From Dyella monticola (lineage in GTDB: Bacteria > Pseudomonadota > Gammaproteobacteria > Xanthomonadales > Rhodanobacteraceae): a stretch of DNA of 64,000 bases. A program made the position numbers and the translations under genes. The notes beneath the pieces are model-generated. The model had not been told where the DNA came from, did no database searches, and saw only the letters and a program-made list of their open reading frames with translations. Shown here one piece after another: positions 28,353 to 38,101 of the stretch (the stretch's first letter is position 1; every line of letters begins with the position of its first letter). Where the stretch lies: the NCBI RefSeq assembly GCF_003363155.1, contig NZ_QRBE01000006.1, positions 186,001 through 250,000 on the forward strand, read 5' to 3'.

Positions 28353-29549
28353 ATGTCTAACAATGATCAAAGCCCCTTGATAGCCCTGATTGCCGGCGAA
28401 GATTCCGGCGATCAGCTCGGTGCCGATCTCATCGTCGCGCTGCGCCGGCATTATCCGAACGCACGATTCGCCGGCATCGGCGGCAACCGCATGCAGCAGC
28501 ATGGGTTTGAATCGTGGTTCGACATGCGCGAACTGTCGCTGTTCGGTTTTGCCGAAGTCATCGGCCATCTGCCGCGACTGCTGCGGTTGCGCAAGGAATT
28601 GGTCGCGCGACTGACCACGGCAAAGCCTGCGGTGGTCGTGGGCATTGATGCGCCCGATTTCAATCTCGGCGTCGAACGCCGCTTAAAGCAGGCCGGTTTG
28701 CGCACGGTGCATTACGTCAGCCCATCGATTTGGGCCTGGCGCGAAAACCGTGCGGAAAAAATCGGCCAGAGCGTGCATCGCGTGCTTTGCTTGTTTCCGA
28801 TGGAACCACCGATCTACGCACGCCACGGCATCGATGCGCGCTTCGTGGGCCACCCCTTGGCCGATCGTTTTCCGCTTGTCTCAGATCGCGTGCCGGCCAG
28901 GCGCACCTTGCAACTACCGCTGGATGCGCCGGTGCTGGCGCTCTTGCCGGGCAGCCGCCACTCCGAACTGGAGCGCATGGGGGCGATCTACCTGGATGCC
29001 GCGCGACGCGTAGCGGCCAACATGCCTGGCTTGCGCATCGTGATTCCTGCTGCAAACACGCGTGCGCTGGCGACGCTCAAATCATTGCTCGGGCGCAGCG
29101 TGAACGATGAAGCGGCGCCCATCCTGCTCGACGGCCATGCGCACGAAGCCATGCTCGCGGCCGACGTCGTCATGCTGGCCTCGGGAACCGCCACGCTGGA
29201 AGCGATGCTGGCCAAGCGCCCCATGGTGGTTGGATACCGCGTTTCGCCGCTGAGCTACCGCATCGCACGCATGTTCAAGATGCTCAAGACCGATGTGTAC
29301 GCACTGCCCAACATCCTTGCCCGCGCATGCGGCATGGGCAAAGACGCCATGCTGGTGCCCGAGTTGATGCAGGACGATTTCACCCCAGAGAAGCTCGCCC
29401 ATGCCACGCTGGAATTGTTCCGCGACAGCGAACGCCGCGGCGCCGTAGTCGCGGCCTTCGAGCAATTGCATGACATCCTGCGCGGCCACCTGCTTGGGCA
29501 CGCGGGCGATCATGCCGCCGCCGCCATTATTGAAATGATCGAGCGATGA
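28353..29549 (+). CDS. lpxB: Lipid-A-disaccharide synthase
   Basis: A 398-residue GT19 glycosyltransferase that joins UDP-diacylglucosamine and lipid X into the lipid A disaccharide at the inner membrane. The start LIALIAGEDSGDQLGADLI, the WAWRENRAEKI segment, LLPGSRHSELERM and the ASGTATLEAMLAKRPMVVGY donor-binding loop are family signatures. It is slightly longer than E. coli LpxB (382). rnhB follows after a 94-base gap. Confidence 0.96.
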   Translation: MSNNDQSPLIALIAGEDSGDQLGADLIVALRRHYPNARFAGIGGNRMQQHGFESWFDMRELSLFGFAEVIGHLPRLLRLRKELVARLTTAKPAVVVGIDAPDFNLGVERRLKQAGLRTVHYVSPSIWAWRENRAEKIGQSVHRVLCLFPMEPPIYARHGIDARFVGHPLADRFPLVSDRVPARRTLQLPLDAPVLALLPGSRHSELERMGAIYLDAARRVAANMPGLRIVIPAANTRALATLKSLLGRSVNDEAAPILLDGHAHEAMLAADVVMLASGTATLEAMLAKRPMVVGYRVSPLSYRIARMFKMLKTDVYALPNILARACGMGKDAMLVPELMQDDFTPEKLAHATLELFRDSERRGAVVAAFEQLHDILRGHLLGHAGDHAAAAIIEMIER

Positions 29550-29643
29550 CGTAACACTGTAACGGTAATCGTCCTCATCCTGGCCCGGATGAGACTGGCC
29601 ATGAGGGATCGACCTCACCATAGCGGACCCAACGCATTTCCCT

Positions 29644-30300
29644 ATGAAAACCGAGGTAAGCCCCGACTCCTTGAGCGTTCTCTTCCCGCCAAAGAAGCGC
29701 GCAGGCGGCCGCGCGTTGCTCACCCGTATTGCAGGTGTCGACGAGGCCGGGCGCGGGCCGCTGGCCGGCCCGGTGGTCGTGGCTGCGGTGATCTTGGATA
29801 GCTCGCGCCCCATCGAGGGCCTGGACGATTCAAAAAAGCTCAGCGAAGCCAGGCGCGAACAACTGTATCCACACATCGTGGGACGCGCGCTGGCTTATAC
29901 CGTCGTCGTGATCGAGCGCGACGAAATCGATCGCATCAATATCTTCCAGGCCACCATGGTGGGCATGGCGCGCGCAGTCACCCGCCTGATGCCGGCGGCC
30001 ACGGAAGCGTTGATCGATGGCAATCACCTGCCGGTCGGCCTGCCCTGCCCCGCTCGTGCGATCATCGGCGGGGACGCGCTGGAGCCCGCCATCAGCGCCG
30101 CTTCGATTCTCGCCAAAGTCAGCCGCGACCGCCTGATGGTGCAGATGGACGCGCGTTATCCCGGCTACGGATTTGCCGATCACAAAGGCTATTCCACACC
30201 TGCCCACCTGGCCGCGCTGCAGCGGCTGGGCCCGTGCGATGAACACCGACGCAGCTTTTCGCCAGTCAAGCTGCTGCTGGACCAGGGCCGGCTTTTCTAA
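29644..30300 (+). CDS. rnhB: Ribonuclease HII
   Basis: A 218-residue enzyme that nicks RNA in RNA-DNA hybrids and removes single ribonucleotides. Asp33 and Glu34 of the active site lie in [16 protein letters not shown], and the later Asp residues in ALIDGN and AKVSRDR complete the set. It is about 20 residues longer than E. coli RnhB (198), mostly because of a basic N-terminal extension. The position between lpxB and dnaE is conserved. Confidence 0.95.
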   Translation: MKTEVSPDSLSVLFPPKKRAGGRALLTRIAGVDEAGRGPLAGPVVVAAVILDSSRPIEGLDDSKKLSEARREQLYPHIVGRALAYTVVVIERDEIDRINIFQATMVGMARAVTRLMPAATEALIDGNHLPVGLPCPARAIIGGDALEPAISAASILAKVSRDRLMVQMDARYPGYGFADHKGYSTPAHLAALQRLGPCDEHRRSFSPVKLLLDQGRLF

Positions 30301-30523
30301 AATGCGCTGAACGTCCGCGCGACGGCTTTCCCAAGCTATGCGACGCTGTTTTTACCGTGCAACCTTTCAGCGTGCGCGCGCATCCGACGAGATATGGAAT
30401 GAAATCGGAAAGCCGCTGCGCAGATAAGTAAACGATGGCATGCGGTTCCCAAGCACGGATGCGCCACCACGGTCCGTCGCCAACGCATAAACACTCACAC
30501 GCCGGGCTTTTCAGGAGAGTGTC

Positions 30524-30718
30524 ATGCTGTTTTCTTCCCGCCGCCCAACGCGCCCGCCCACTGCCAAGAAGCACGCGCACGAATCCATTACCAAGGCATC
30601 GCCAGCCGCCGCGGAGCTGCGCTTACATCACCTCGACTACAACTTGCAGCCCTTGAGCGTGGCGAGCCTTTCGCACTACGTCGAGCCGGTTGAAGACGAG
30701 CGGTTCAGGGTGCACTGA
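30524..30718 (+). CDS. Possible small protein of unknown function
   Basis: A 64-codon frame preceded by a strong AGGAGAG site with good spacing (30512-30518). The product is basic at the start (SRRPTRPP, KKHAH) and ends in an acidic segment (EPVEDERF), with no membrane helix or known domain. It stands in a 561-base space between rnhB and dnaE that is otherwise empty. The ribosome binding site is the main support; no homologue is recognised. Confidence 0.45.
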   Translation: MLFSSRRPTRPPTAKKHAHESITKASPAAAELRLHHLDYNLQPLSVASLSHYVEPVEDERFRVH

Positions 30719-30737
30719 AAGCAAAGGCACGGGATCG

Positions 30738-30796
30738 GAGCAGGGAATGCGTCGCTTGCTGTGAACATGGGATTTGCCGTCTCCCGTTCCCTGCTC
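30738..30796. repeat. Inverted repeat upstream of dnaE
   Basis: Perfect 10-bp arms GAGCAGGGAA and TTCCCTGCTC separated by 39 bases, between the small gene and dnaE. A transcript could form a long hairpin followed by TTGTC. It could be a weak terminator for the small gene or a dnaE leader element. Confidence 0.4.
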
Positions 30797-30861
30797 TTGT
30801 CAATGCTTGCCCGCGCCGGACCAGCTCGCTAGGCTGAGCCATTGCTTCGCGCGTGCGAGCC

Positions 30862-33800
30862 ATGTCCGTCCGTTTCGCTCATCTGCATCTGCACAGCGAG
30901 TATTCGCTGGTCGACTCGACCATCCGCATCAAGGCGCTGGTGGCTGCCTGCGTGCAGGCCGGCACGCCGGCGGTTGCGCTCACTGACGAGTGCAACATGT
31001 TCGCCCTGGTGAAGTTCTACAAGGCATGTAGCGCGGCGGGCATCAAGCCGATTGGTGGTTGTGACCTGTGGATCAGCGCGCCGGACGATCCACGCCCCTG
31101 GCGCATGACCATGCTGTGCCAGAACCGCGATGGCTATCTCAACCTGTCACGCCTGGTCTCACGCGCCTGGCGCGAAGGTCAACAAGGCGGCCGTGCGCTG
31201 GTCGATGCTGCATGGCTCACGCCCGATGCGACAGCCGGGCTGATTATCTTGCTGGGTCGAGAAAGCGAGATCGGCCGCGTGGCCGTGAACCAGGGTACGG
31301 CCGCCGCCTTGCCACGCCTGCGCACGCTCAGCCGGCTATTTCCGGACCGCCTGTACCTGGAACTCACCCGTTGCGGGCGCGAAGGCGAGGAAACCTGGAA
31401 CAACGCCGCGCTCAGTCTGGCCGCGGAATGCAATCTGCCGGTCATCGCCAGCAACGATGTGCGCTTCCTCAAGCAAGACGATTTCGAAGCACATGAAGCG
31501 CGCGTGTGCATTCATCAAGGCCGCGTGCTGGCCGATCCCAAGCGCCCGCGCGACTACAGCGATCAGCAATACCTGAAAACGCCCCAGGACATGGCCGAGC
31601 TGTTCGCGGATATTCCCGAGGCCCTGGAAAATACCGTCGAACTGGCCAAGCGCTGCAACCTGGAACTCAGCTTCGGCACCTACTACCTGCCGGACTTCCC
31701 GGTGCCTGAAGGCCACGATCTCGCCAGCTACATCCGCGAAATCGCACGCGAAGGCCTGAAAGAACGCCTTGCCGCCGCACCCCTGGCACCCGGCCACACG
31801 CTGGCCGATTACGAAGCGCGGTTGGAACGCGAGCTGGACGTCATCATCGAGATGGGCTTCCCGGGCTACTTCCTGATCGTGGCGGACTTCATCAACTGGG
31901 GTAAGCAGAACGGCATCCCGGTCGGCCCCGGTCGCGGTTCGGGCGCGGGCTCGCTGGTGGCGTGGGTGCTGAAGATCACCGATCTGGATCCGCTGCAGTT
32001 CAATCTGCTGTTTGAGCGATTTCTGAATCCGGAACGTATTTCGATGCCGGACTTCGACATCGACTTCTGCATGGATCGCCGCGACGAAGTGATCGATTAC
32101 GTCGCACGCAAATACGGTCGCGATCACGTCAGCCAGATCATTACGTACGGTTCGATGGCCGCCAAGGCGGTGCTGCGCGATTCGGGCCGCGTGCTGGGCA
32201 TGGGTTACAACGCGGTCGACAAGATCGCGAAATTGATTCCCCCGCGGCCGCTCGATCTCACCCTTTCGGACGCGCTGGGTCGCTCCGAAAAATCGCAGAA
32301 AGAAACTGATCGCGTCGTCAAGGAATTCTGCGATCTCTACGCGCAGGACGAAGAAGCCAAATCGCTGATCGATCTGGCGTTGAAACTGGAAAGCCTCACA
32401 CGCAACGCCGGCAAGCACGCGGGCGGCGTCGTAATTGGTCCCAGGCCGCTCACCGAATTCGCGCCGCTGTACTGCGAACCGGGTGGCGCCGGCGTGGTGA
32501 CGCAATACGACAAGGACGACGTGGAAGCCGTCGGCCTGGTGAAGTTCGACTTCCTTGGCCTGCGCACACTCACCATCATCGATTGGGCGGTGAAGGCGAT
32601 CAACGCGCGCCGCGCGAACAGTGACGAAGAGCCACTGGATATCGCGGCGCTCCCGCTCGATGACGTGCCGACGTATGAATTGCTGAAACGCGCGCAAACG
32701 GTTGCGGTGTTCCAGCTCGAATCCTCCGGCATGCAGCGCATGCTCAAGGATGCAAAGCCTGACCGCTTCGAAGACATCATCGCGCTGGTGGCGCTGTATC
32801 GCCCGGGCCCGATGGATCTGATTCCCAGCTTCGTTGCACGTAAACACGGTCGCGAAGACGTGGAATACCCCGATCCGCGCGTCGAGCCCATCCTGAAAGA
32901 GACCTACGGCATCATGGTCTATCAGGAGCAGGTGATGCAGATGGCGCAGATCGTCGGCGGCTACTCGCTCGGCGGCGCCGACCTGCTGCGTCGCGCGATG
33001 GGCAAGAAAAAAATCGAGGAAATGGCGAAGGAGCGCGCCAAGTTCCGCGAAGGCGCCGCCAAAGACGGCCTCAGCGGGGAGAAATCCGACGCCATCTTCG
33101 ACTTGATGGAAAAATTCGCAGGCTACGGCTTCAACAAGTCACACGCTGCCGCGTACGCGCTGGTGTCCTATCAAACCGCATGGCTGAAGGCACACTACCC
33201 CGCCGAATTCATGGCCGCGACGATTTCCTCGGACATGGACAACACCGACAAGGTGGTGACCTTTCTCGACGAATCGCGCGCGATCGCTCTGACCGTTCTT
33301 GCACCGGATGTGAATGCGTCGGTGTTCATGTTCGAGGCGGTCGAGCCGAAAGTCATCCGTTACGGCCTGGGCGCCATCAAGGGGGTGGGCCAGGGCGCCT
33401 GCGAGGCCATCGCCGAGGAACGCAAGAAAGGTGGCCCGTACAAAGATCTGGCTGACTTCTGCCGCCGCGTCGATCCCACCAAGCTCAACCGCCGCGTGCT
33501 GGAAGCGCTGATCCTCTCTGGCGCGCTGGACGCCCTGGCGCCCACCCGCGCCAGCCTGATGCTGCAGCTGCCCAATGCGATCAAAGCCGCCGAACAGCAC
33601 CTGCGCGACCGCCAATCCGGCCAGAACGACATGTTCGGCGCAATGATTGGGGCGGTCGCGCCGGTGGTACAGGTCGAGCTCCCCACCGCGCCGGAATGGC
33701 CACTCGAGCAGAAGCTGCAGGGTGAGCGCGATACGCTCGGCCATTACCTCTCCGGTCACCCCACCGACCCCTGGCGCGAGGAGCTGGCTCAGCTTTCCAC

Positions 33801-34404
33801 CTGCCCACTGGGCGAGATCGCCGACCGCTACCAACCGCCCCGCCCGCGCAAGAACGACGGCGACGACGGTAACCGCTTCCGCCGCGGCCCCGACACGCCG
33901 TGGACCGTCGCCGGCATGGTGGTGGCCGTGCGCAAACGCGGCGACAGCGACGCCTTCGTGCGTCTGGAAGACAGCACCGGCAGCATCGAGGTGAGCTTTT
34001 TCGGCGAGCTCTACCAGCAGGTCGCACCGTTGCTTACCCGCGATGAGCTGCTGGTGGTCGAAGGCGGCCTGCGCATCGACGACTTCTCCGGCGGCGGTTT
34101 TCAGCTGCGCGCCCGCAGCGCCATTTCCATGGCCGACGCGTGCCGACGCTATGCCCGCCTGCTGCGCGTGAAGGTCAACGGCATCGGGCCGGATTTCATC
34201 AGCCAGTTCCGGCAGGCCCTCGCCGGTCATCGCGGCGGCACGGCCGCCGTACTGCTCAGCGGTTACCACAACGCGGTGGCACAGGCGGATTTCGAATTCG
34301 GACAGGAGTGGAAAGTGCACGCCATTCCGGAGCTGCTGCGCACGGTACGCGGCATGCCGGGAGTGCTGGGCGCAGGTCTACGGATCGTCAAATCCGCCGA
34401 ATAG
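30862..34404 (+). CDS. dnaE: DNA polymerase III alpha subunit
   Basis: A 1180-residue replicative polymerase (E. coli 1160). The N-terminal PHP domain begins FAHLHLHSEYSLVDS. The catalytic aspartates lie in PDFDIDFCMDRRDE near residue 397, followed by the palm and fingers, a helix-hairpin-helix region (VGQGACEAIAEERKK) and an OB fold (VVAVRKRGDSDAFVRLEDSTG). The ATG at 30862 is used; a GTG nine bases earlier is in frame. It normally forms the holoenzyme core with epsilon and theta. Confidence 0.96.
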   Translation: MSVRFAHLHLHSEYSLVDSTIRIKALVAACVQAGTPAVALTDECNMFALVKFYKACSAAGIKPIGGCDLWISAPDDPRPWRMTMLCQNRDGYLNLSRLVSRAWREGQQGGRALVDAAWLTPDATAGLIILLGRESEIGRVAVNQGTAAALPRLRTLSRLFPDRLYLELTRCGREGEETWNNAALSLAAECNLPVIASNDVRFLKQDDFEAHEARVCIHQGRVLADPKRPRDYSDQQYLKTPQDMAELFADIPEALENTVELAKRCNLELSFGTYYLPDFPVPEGHDLASYIREIAREGLKERLAAAPLAPGHTLADYEARLERELDVIIEMGFPGYFLIVADFINWGKQNGIPVGPGRGSGAGSLVAWVLKITDLDPLQFNLLFERFLNPERISMPDFDIDFCMDRRDEVIDYVARKYGRDHVSQIITYGSMAAKAVLRDSGRVLGMGYNAVDKIAKLIPPRPLDLTLSDALGRSEKSQKETDRVVKEFCDLYAQDEEAKSLIDLALKLESLTRNAGKHAGGVVIGPRPLTEFAPLYCEPGGAGVVTQYDKDDVEAVGLVKFDFLGLRTLTIIDWAVKAINARRANSDEEPLDIAALPLDDVPTYELLKRAQTVAVFQLESSGMQRMLKDAKPDRFEDIIALVALYRPGPMDLIPSFVARKHGREDVEYPDPRVEPILKETYGIMVYQEQVMQMAQIVGGYSLGGADLLRRAMGKKKIEEMAKERAKFREGAAKDGLSGEKSDAIFDLMEKFAGYGFNKSHAAAYALVSYQTAWLKAHYPAEFMAATISSDMDNTDKVVTFLDESRAIALTVLAPDVNASVFMFEAVEPKVIRYGLGAIKGVGQGACEAIAEERKKGGPYKDLADFCRRVDPTKLNRRVLEALILSGALDALAPTRASLMLQLPNAIKAAEQHLRDRQSGQNDMFGAMIGAVAPVVQVELPTAPEWPLEQKLQGERDTLGHYLSGHPTDPWREELAQLSTCPLGEIADRYQPPRPRKNDGDDGNRFRRGPDTPWTVAGMVVAVRKRGDSDAFVRLEDSTGSIEVSFFGELYQQVAPLLTRDELLVVEGGLRIDDFSGGGFQLRARSAISMADACRRYARLLRVKVNGIGPDFISQFRQALAGHRGGTAAVLLSGYHNAVAQADFEFGQEWKVHAIPELLRTVRGMPGVLGAGLRIVKSAE

Positions 34405-34407
34405 CAG

Positions 34408-34540
34408 CCCCCGCTCCCCTGCAGGGAGAGCGTTGGCGTGAGGGGCCAAGGCTTGCCCCATCTCAAACAGAGCAATGCTTCGATGAAGCATTCTCGAAGA
34501 GTGTCCCTTCACCGCAGCCCTCGCCCTGGAGGGGAGAGGG
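34408..34540. repeat. Nested palindromic element, REPIN-like
   Basis: A 133-base imperfect palindrome between dnaE and accA. The outer arms (about 34408-34450 and 34501-34540) pair over nearly 40 bases with scattered mismatches, each arm holding its own CTCCCCT-GCAGGGAGAG-type hairpin. The centre holds a perfect AATGCTTC-GAT-GAAGCATT hairpin at 34474-34492. Two inverted REP units around a spacer is the REPIN/BIME layout. No coding capacity is seen. Confidence 0.6.
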
Positions 34541-34591
34541 AACCGTAGCGCTGCCATACGCCGCCGTTCCCGCCCCGCCACGCGCCCCGGG

Positions 34592-34597
34592 TATACT
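34592..34597 (+). promoter_or_regulatory. Possible -10 box for accA
   Basis: TATACT at 34592-34597, 31 bases before the accA ATG. No acceptable -35 was found at 16-18 bases upstream. It would let accA be transcribed independently of dnaE, from which the palindromic element separates it. Confidence 0.35.
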
Positions 34598-34627
34598 GCC
34601 CCGCTTCTGTGCCACGTACGTGACCGA

Positions 34628-35584
34628 ATGAATCCCAATTTCCTCGATTTTGAACAACCGATTGCCGAGCTGGAGGCCAAGATCGAGGAGCTGCGGCATG
34701 CCAGCTCCGGCCAAGCGTTCAATATCGACGAAGAAGTCACCCGCCTGCGCGAGAAGCTCAAGCTCAAGACGGCGGACATCTTCCGCACGCTCACGCCCTG
34801 GCAGGTCACGCAACTCTCTCGTCATCCGGCACGCCCCTACACGCTCGATTACATCGGCGTGATGTGCGAGGAATTCCACGAGCTCGCCGGCGATCGCGCC
34901 TACGCGGACGACGCGGCCATCGTGGGCGGCATCGGTCGCATCAATGGGCGCTCGGTGATGATCATCGGCCATCAGAAGGCGCGCGATACCAAGGGCAAGA
35001 TTCGCCGCAACTTCGGCATGCCCCGGCCGGAGGGTTATCGCAAGGCGCTGCGCCTGATGAGGATGGCGGAGCGTTTCAAACTTCCGCTGTTCACGCTGAT
35101 CGACACCGCCGGCGCCTATCCGGGCGTCGGGGCCGAAGAGCGCGGCCAGAGTGAAGCCATCGCCACCAACCTGTTGGAAATGGCCGAACTGAAAGTACCG
35201 ATCATTTGCACGGTGATCGGCGAAGGCGGCTCCGGTGGCGCGCTGGCGATCGGCGTGGGCGACCGCACGGTCATGCTGCAGTATTCGACCTATTCGGTGA
35301 TCACGCCCGAAGGTTGCGCTTCCATCCTGTGGAAGAGCGCCGAGCGCGCCAAAGATGCCGCTGAAGCGCTGGGCATGACTGCTCCGCGCTTGCTCGATCT
35401 GGGTTTGGTCGACAAAGTCGTACGCGAGCCGCTCGGTGGCGCGCATCGCAATCCTCACTCGATGGCGGTGCGCCTCAAGGCTGTGCTGCTGAACGAGCTC
35501 GACAAGTTGGAAAGCATTCCCGTGCCGGCGTTGCTGGAGCAGCGTTACCACCGTCTGCGCAGCTTTGGGGCGTACAACGAGTAA
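34628..35584 (+). CDS. accA: Acetyl-CoA carboxylase carboxyltransferase alpha subunit
   Basis: A 318-residue protein (E. coli 319) that with AccD transfers carboxyl from biotin to acetyl-CoA, the first step of fatty acid synthesis. It has the N-terminal helix-rich part ([19 protein letters not shown]), the [20 protein letters not shown] loop and the [16 protein letters not shown] oxyanion site of the crotonase fold. accD is elsewhere, as usual. The next gene begins four bases after its stop. Confidence 0.97.
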   Translation: MNPNFLDFEQPIAELEAKIEELRHASSGQAFNIDEEVTRLREKLKLKTADIFRTLTPWQVTQLSRHPARPYTLDYIGVMCEEFHELAGDRAYADDAAIVGGIGRINGRSVMIIGHQKARDTKGKIRRNFGMPRPEGYRKALRLMRMAERFKLPLFTLIDTAGAYPGVGAEERGQSEAIATNLLEMAELKVPIICTVIGEGGSGGALAIGVGDRTVMLQYSTYSVITPEGCASILWKSAERAKDAAEALGMTAPRLLDLGLVDKVVREPLGGAHRNPHSMAVRLKAVLLNELDKLESIPVPALLEQRYHRLRSFGAYNE

Positions 35585-35588
35585 GCGC

Positions 35589-35999
35589 ATGATGAGCGGC
35601 GTGCAGGGACTCGATCACGTCAATCTCAGCGCCCCCTCCGCACTGCTCGAGCACCTGCGTCGGTTTTATATCGACGTCATCGGATTGGTCGAAGGGCCTC
35701 GCCCCACGTTCCGCTCCGGCTCGCGCGGTTATTGGCTGTATGCCGGCACAGAGGCGGTCATGCATTTGACCGTCCGCGGTGACGGCGATGCCAGTGCAAA
35801 ACCGACAGGCTGGCTGGATCACATCGCCTTTGCCTGCACGGACCTGCCCGGCACCCGCGCTCGACTCGACGCCGCGGGCGTTCCATACCGCGTCGACATC
35901 GTCGACATGCCCGAGCAAGTACAACTGTTCCTTCACGACCCCGCAGGCACCGGGGTGGAATTGAATTTCCGAACACCGGCCGCTCTGGGCGCTACCTGA
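35589..35999 (+). CDS. VOC (glyoxalase) family protein
   Basis: A single-module VOC protein of about 136 residues. GLDHVNLSAPSALLEHLRRFY is the first beta-alpha unit with a metal-ligand His, LDHIAFACTDL contains the second, and DPAGTGVELNF supplies the terminal Glu. The segment order suits extradiol dioxygenase-like or lactoylglutathione-lyase-like relatives; the reaction is not defined. It begins four bases after accA and is probably co-transcribed with it. ATG 35589 or 35592 could be used. Confidence 0.85.
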   Translation: MMSGVQGLDHVNLSAPSALLEHLRRFYIDVIGLVEGPRPTFRSGSRGYWLYAGTEAVMHLTVRGDGDASAKPTGWLDHIAFACTDLPGTRARLDAAGVPYRVDIVDMPEQVQLFLHDPAGTGVELNFRTPAALGAT

Positions 36000-36051
36000 G
36001 CGCACACATTAAGGCGCTATCATCGATCCGCCCATTACGCAGGAGGCCGCC

Positions 36052-36804
36052 ATGGCCAGCGACAGCATCAAGCTCGCCGTCCTGATCGATGCCGACAACA
36101 CGCAGCCTTCCATTGCCGATGGCCTGTTGGCCGAGGTCGCCAAGTACGGGACGGCGCATGTAAAGCGCGCCTACGGCGATTGGACGGGCAATCAGCTGAA
36201 AACCTGGAAGGAACACCTGCTCAAGCAATCCATCCAGCCGATCCAGCAATTCAGCTACACCAGTGGCAAGAACGCAACCGACTCGGCCATGATCATCGAC
36301 GCGATGGATCTGTTGTACGCCGGCCGCTTCGATGGCTTCTGCATCGTCTCCAGTGACAGCGACTTCACGCGCCTGGCTGCGCGTATTCGCGAATCGGGCC
36401 TGATCGTTTACGGCTTTGGCGAACGCAAGACACCCGAACCGTTTGTCGCGGCCTGCGACAAATTCATCTACACCGAAATCCTCACCGGGAAACCGGACGA
36501 AGAACAACCGCTCAAGCCACGCGCGCCTTCTCAACTGAAAAAAGACAGCGGCTTGATCAATCTGCTGCGCAACGCGATCGATGCGGCCTCTGACGACGAA
36601 GGCTGGGCGGGGTTGGGCGGCGTCGGCTCGATCATCACCAAGCAGCGTCCGAACTTCGATTCGCGCAGCCATGGTTACGGCAAGTTGAGCGATCTGATTG
36701 CCGCGATCGACTGGTTCGAGCTCGATCGGCGCAGCCCTGGTGAAGGTCGTCCCAAAGCGATCTATGTGCGCAACAAGCGCAAACCGGTGGCACGTGAATC
36801 CTGA
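36052..36804 (+). CDS. NYN-domain (LabA/DUF88) ribonuclease-like protein with C-terminal LOTUS/OST-HTH domain
   Basis: A 250-residue protein. The NYN PIN-like domain (about 5-145) keeps the acidic set: Asp13 and Asp15 in LIDADN, Asp77 in NATDSAM, and Asp102 and Asp104 in SSDSDFT. A LOTUS/OST-HTH domain (about 165-245) follows, with SRSHGYGKLSDLIAA as its best-conserved stretch. NYN domains are predicted metal-dependent RNases and LOTUS domains bind RNA, in eukaryotes G-rich RNA. The gene overlaps tilS by 11 bases, suggesting a link with tRNA or RNA metabolism; that link is inference. Confidence 0.9.
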   Translation: MASDSIKLAVLIDADNTQPSIADGLLAEVAKYGTAHVKRAYGDWTGNQLKTWKEHLLKQSIQPIQQFSYTSGKNATDSAMIIDAMDLLYAGRFDGFCIVSSDSDFTRLAARIRESGLIVYGFGERKTPEPFVAACDKFIYTEILTGKPDEEQPLKPRAPSQLKKDSGLINLLRNAIDAASDDEGWAGLGGVGSIITKQRPNFDSRSHGYGKLSDLIAAIDWFELDRRSPGEGRPKAIYVRNKRKPVARES

Positions 36805-38098
36805 TTCGGCGCTCATCGATACCCTGCAACAAGCGCTGCGCGCGCACCCGCAAGCTTCGCTGTGTGTAGCCTATAGCGGCGGCCCCGATTCCACGGCGCT
36901 CTTGCACGCGCTCGCGCACATGTCCGAAGCGCGCGCGCGTGGCTTGCGCGCCATGCATGTGGATCATGGCCTGCATGCGCAGAGCGCGCGTTGGGCCGCG
37001 CATTGTCGTGCCTTCTGCGCAACGATCGGGATTGCATGTGATGTGCATGTCGCCAGCGTGGATCGCGCCAGCGGCATCGGCCTTGAAGCTGCCGCACGGC
37101 ACGCGCGCTATGCCGTGTTTACGGAACACTTACATGCAGGCGAGCGTCTGGTGCTGGGCCATCATCAAGACGATCAAGTGGAGACGGTACTGCTGAAGCT
37201 GCTGCGCGGCGCCGGTCCGGAGGGCCTCGGCGGCATGCGTGCGGAGCGCCCGTTGGGAGCCGGTGCGCTATGGCGGCCGCTGCTTGCCTTGCCGCGGCAT
37301 GCGATCCGCGATTACGTGCAAGCGCACAAACTGCCCTGCATTCACGATCCTTCCAATGACGACCGGCAGCTCGCACGCAATCACCTGCGTCACGACGTCA
37401 TTCCACTCTTGAATACCCATTGGCCACATGCGGCGATCTCGGTCACGCACAGCGCCATGCTCTGCCGCGCAGCGGCCGATACGCTGCAACAGGATTGGCT
37501 CGTCGCCTTGGAAGTCTTGCGCGACATGGAGACCAACAGCCTGGATGCGCGCGGCTGGCTCGCGCTGCCGTCCGCGCTACGCGATCCACTGCTCGCCCAC
37601 TGGTTGCACGCGCAAGGTTTGTCCGCACCGACCACTGCACAGCGCCAGCAAATCGAGCGCCAATGCACCTCGCAGGACGGCCAGCTGCCATGCATTCAAT
37701 GGCCTGGTGCCGAAGTGCACGTGTGGAAAAACCGGTTATGGGCGATGGCGCCTGCCAAGCCACGCAAGAGCTCCATGGACGCGCCATGGCACGGCGAAAC
37801 GCTCGACCTGCCCGATGGCGGCAGGCTGACACTCGAGCCAGCCGCAACGCTTCCCATTACGTTAACCGTGCGATCGCGTCGTGGCGGCGAACGGATCAAA
37901 CCAGCCGGTGATGCACACACCCGCGAACTTCGCGCACTGTTTCAGACCGGCGCCATCCCACCATGGCGGCGAGAAGCCTGCCCGCTGCTGTATGAAGGCG
38001 ACGAACTTGTCGCCGTGGCGGATCGCTGGCTGAGCGCGCGCGCGCAAGCGCTGTTTGACCAGGTCGGCGCGCTGCCGCGCTGGCGGCCTGGACGCTAA
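36794..38098 (+). CDS. tilS: tRNA(Ile)-lysidine synthase
   Basis: A 434-residue enzyme that modifies C34 of the CAU anticodon of tRNA-Ile to lysidine, needed to read AUA codons. The PP-loop SGGPDS is at residues 28-33; HVDHGLHAQS and LGHHQDDQVET are the other N-type ATP pyrophosphatase motifs, and RNHLRHDVIPLL the linker. TilS substrate-binding C-terminal domains follow. GTG at 36794 is chosen because it gives the usual N-terminus; it lies inside the end of the NYN gene. It is convergent with the MFS gene, stops three bases apart. Confidence 0.94.
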   Translation: MNPDSALIDTLQQALRAHPQASLCVAYSGGPDSTALLHALAHMSEARARGLRAMHVDHGLHAQSARWAAHCRAFCATIGIACDVHVASVDRASGIGLEAAARHARYAVFTEHLHAGERLVLGHHQDDQVETVLLKLLRGAGPEGLGGMRAERPLGAGALWRPLLALPRHAIRDYVQAHKLPCIHDPSNDDRQLARNHLRHDVIPLLNTHWPHAAISVTHSAMLCRAAADTLQQDWLVALEVLRDMETNSLDARGWLALPSALRDPLLAHWLHAQGLSAPTTAQRQQIERQCTSQDGQLPCIQWPGAEVHVWKNRLWAMAPAKPRKSSMDAPWHGETLDLPDGGRLTLEPAATLPITLTVRSRRGGERIKPAGDAHTRELRALFQTGAIPPWRREACPLLYEGDELVAVADRWLSARAQALFDQVGALPRWRPGR

Positions 38099-38101
38099 GC
38101 G

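Noticed and set aside
31336-32847. Minus-strand open frame of 503 codons within dnaE
   Set aside because: Antisense shadow of the polymerase gene, with no ribosome binding site or domain.
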